Origin: Verrucomicrobiales bacterium
GTDB taxonomy: Bacteria > Verrucomicrobiota > Verrucomicrobiia > Limisphaerales > Palsa-1400
NCBI GenBank assembly: GCA_028293405.1
Contig: JAQGOW010000498.1
Span: 1-7,040 of the forward strand
DNA: 7,040 nucleotides
Direction of reading: 5' to 3'
The notes beneath the pieces are model-generated. The model was given only the letters and a program-made list of their open reading frames with translations, was not told the origin of the DNA and did not search any database. A program made the translations under genes and the position numbers. Shown one piece after another: positions 6,266-7,040 of this stretch (within the stretch, counting starts at the first letter, position 1; every line of letters starts with the position of its first letter).

Positions 6266-6967
6266 ATGGTCAAGTTCCGACTCACGCTGACGCGTCGGCG
6301 CGATGCATCCCGCTGCATCGCCCGACGCCACGTCCGAACTCACATGCGCAGTGTCAACCGCACGTGCCTTCGCAACCTTCCCGGTTTCCGCCGTGGCCCC
6401 AACGATCTATCTCTCGCCCTCACCGCCTACAACCGCGCCATCCGCGCCCATCGCCGACTCGCGCGCCTCGCTCCCGAAATCTTCGACGCTACCGAAGTCG
6501 CCCGGCTCGCTCACCGCCGCAAGCAAGACGCCGAATGGCAAGCCCTCTGGGAACCCGTACTGACTGAAGTCTACGGACCTTCTCCACCGGAAAAGTCCAC
6601 ACGTTCTGCAGATCAGCCGCAGTTACCCAGGTGTGCTCGCACCCGCCAGGTTATTGAGCGCGAACACGCCGAATGGCGATTCTGGATCGAAGCAGGCCGA
6701 CTCGCCCAGGAACGCTACGAGCAACGTCGTCCCCATGCGCTGCCAACAATCTCCCAACTGGCCGGCCTCCTCGATGTCGCGATGCATTTCGGCCGGCTCG
6801 CCATCGGTTCGTTCAATCCCGCTTCCGAGCCTCCCACCCATGCACAAGCACTGACAGATCTCAAACGCGCCTACGGCCCCGAAGCTTTAGCCGCGCAAGA
6901 AGCCGAACAATCAAATTCGCCAAAGCCACCACCGCCGCCCGATGGTGCAGGTTCAGAACATCGGTAA
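6266..6967 (+). CDS. Unrecognised helical protein, start uncertain, 3' end within a repeat
   Basis: No family is recognised. The longest frame has 233 residues from ATG 6266, but its first 45 are Arg-rich and include a strong palindrome (6292-6328), so the true start may be ATG 6344 (residue 27) or later. Convincing protein begins near residue 45: a basic helix NDLSLALTAYNRAIRAHRRLARL (46-68), then EVARLAHRRKQDAEWQALWEPVL (77-99), a polar linker (104-127), a third helix EREHAEWRFWIEAGRLAQERYEQRR (131-155), and TISQLAGLLDVAMHFGRLAIG (161-181). It ends with a proline run (219-225) and GAGSEHR. The last five codons and the TAA stop lie inside the first 21-base repeat, so the original 3' end may be lost. 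Leucine codons are mostly CTC, as in the upstream broken gene, which suggests a shared origin. It may be a decaying gene. Confidence 0.5.
   Translation: MVKFRLTLTRRRDASRCIARRHVRTHMRSVNRTCLRNLPGFRRGPNDLSLALTAYNRAIRAHRRLARLAPEIFDATEVARLAHRRKQDAEWQALWEPVLTEVYGPSPPEKSTRSADQPQLPRCARTRQVIEREHAEWRFWIEAGRLAQERYEQRRPHALPTISQLAGLLDVAMHFGRLAIGSFNPASEPPTHAQALTDLKRAYGPEALAAQEAEQSNSPKPPPPPDGAGSEHR
6292..6328. repeat. Strong imperfect palindrome, REP-like
   Basis: GCGTCGG-(C)-GCGATGCA is followed by loop TCCCGC and then the exact inverted arm TGCATCGC-CCGACGC. This makes a 15-bp stem with a single unpaired C, far stronger than chance hairpins nearby. The shape, a long stem with one bulge and a short loop, is typical of REP-type extragenic palindromes. 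It falls inside the first residues of the longest version of the next reading frame, which argues that this part is not coding. No second full copy is present in the window. Confidence 0.55.
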
Positions 6968-6995
6968 CACCGATGGTTCAGAACATGGGTAACAC
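6950..6995 (+). repeat. Two 21-base direct repeats
   Basis: Copies at 6950-6970 and 6975-6995 read GGTTCAGAACAT followed by CGGTAACAC or GGGTAACAC. They differ at one base and are separated by CGAT, giving a 25-base period. Repeats of the form TTCAGAACATGGGTAACA near an end recall the terminal regions of IS481- or IS21-like insertion sequences; this likeness is from memory and was not searched. The first copy also supplies the end of the preceding reading frame. Confidence 0.75.
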
Positions 6996-7040
6996 TTTAC
7001 AGGTAGAGGTGGCGTTTGAGAGACGTTGTCGATGCCGTGG
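6950..7040 (+). mobile_element. Probable left end of an insertion sequence, cut by the window edge
   Basis: The paired 21-base repeats are followed by an open plus-strand frame that runs off the window. It begins at ATG 6973 or ATG 6985, which lie at the start of and inside the second repeat, and reads MVQNMGNTLQVEVAFERRCR and onward. A transposase gene starting at the inner edge of terminal repeats would fit an IS481- or IS21-like element inserted into or beside the preceding gene. Only 22 full codons are visible, no transposase motif can be checked, and the other end is outside the window. Confidence 0.4.

Noticed and set aside
6303..6567. Alternative plus-strand frames overlapping the unknown gene
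   Set aside because: Their products are Ser/Pro/Ala- or Arg/Pro-rich without domain-like pattern, while the chosen frame gives regular amphipathic helices over a longer stretch.
1..7040. tRNA, rRNA or CRISPR array
   Set aside because: No cloverleaf, ribosomal RNA stretch or regularly spaced repeat array was seen. The only direct repeats of note are the pair at 6950-6995.

Overview
The window has two contrasting parts. Bases 1-5278 are one tightly packed plus-strand operon for phosphate uptake and phosphate sensing: pstC (5' end beyond the window), pstA, pstB, phoU, a PhoB/PhoP-type response regulator and a PhoR-type histidine kinase. Neighbouring genes overlap by 1-4 bases or lie 1-6 bases apart. 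PstC and PstA form the inner-membrane channel and PstB is its ATPase. PhoU links transporter state to the kinase, PhoR phosphorylates PhoB, and PhoB would control phosphate-starvation genes, probably including this operon. The substrate-binding protein PstS and the operon promoter are not in the window and presumably lie upstream.

Bases 5279-5743 hold no convincing gene. They contain a terminator-like hairpin just after phoR, a cluster of three small hairpins, short tandem repeats and a perfect 7-bp dyad 38 bases before the next gene.

Bases 5744-7040 look accessory. There is a small helix-turn-helix protein gene broken by one extra C, two strong bulged hairpins, and an unrecognised helical protein gene whose last codons and stop lie inside a repeat. 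At the right edge there is a pair of 21-base direct repeats that resemble the end of an insertion sequence cut by the window. Leucine codons here are almost all CTC, whereas TTG is prominent in the pst-pho genes, which suggests a different origin or a different expression class.

The organism is a Gram-negative-type bacterium of moderate GC. The joined pst-phoU-phoBR layout, the long hydrophilic segment in PstC and the general protein style suggest Verrucomicrobiota or a relative, but this is an impression and no marker gene here proves it. The most unusual signals are in the last 1.4 kb. They look like a decaying mobile or dispersed gene cassette with palindromic repeats rather than a demonstrably intact new system.
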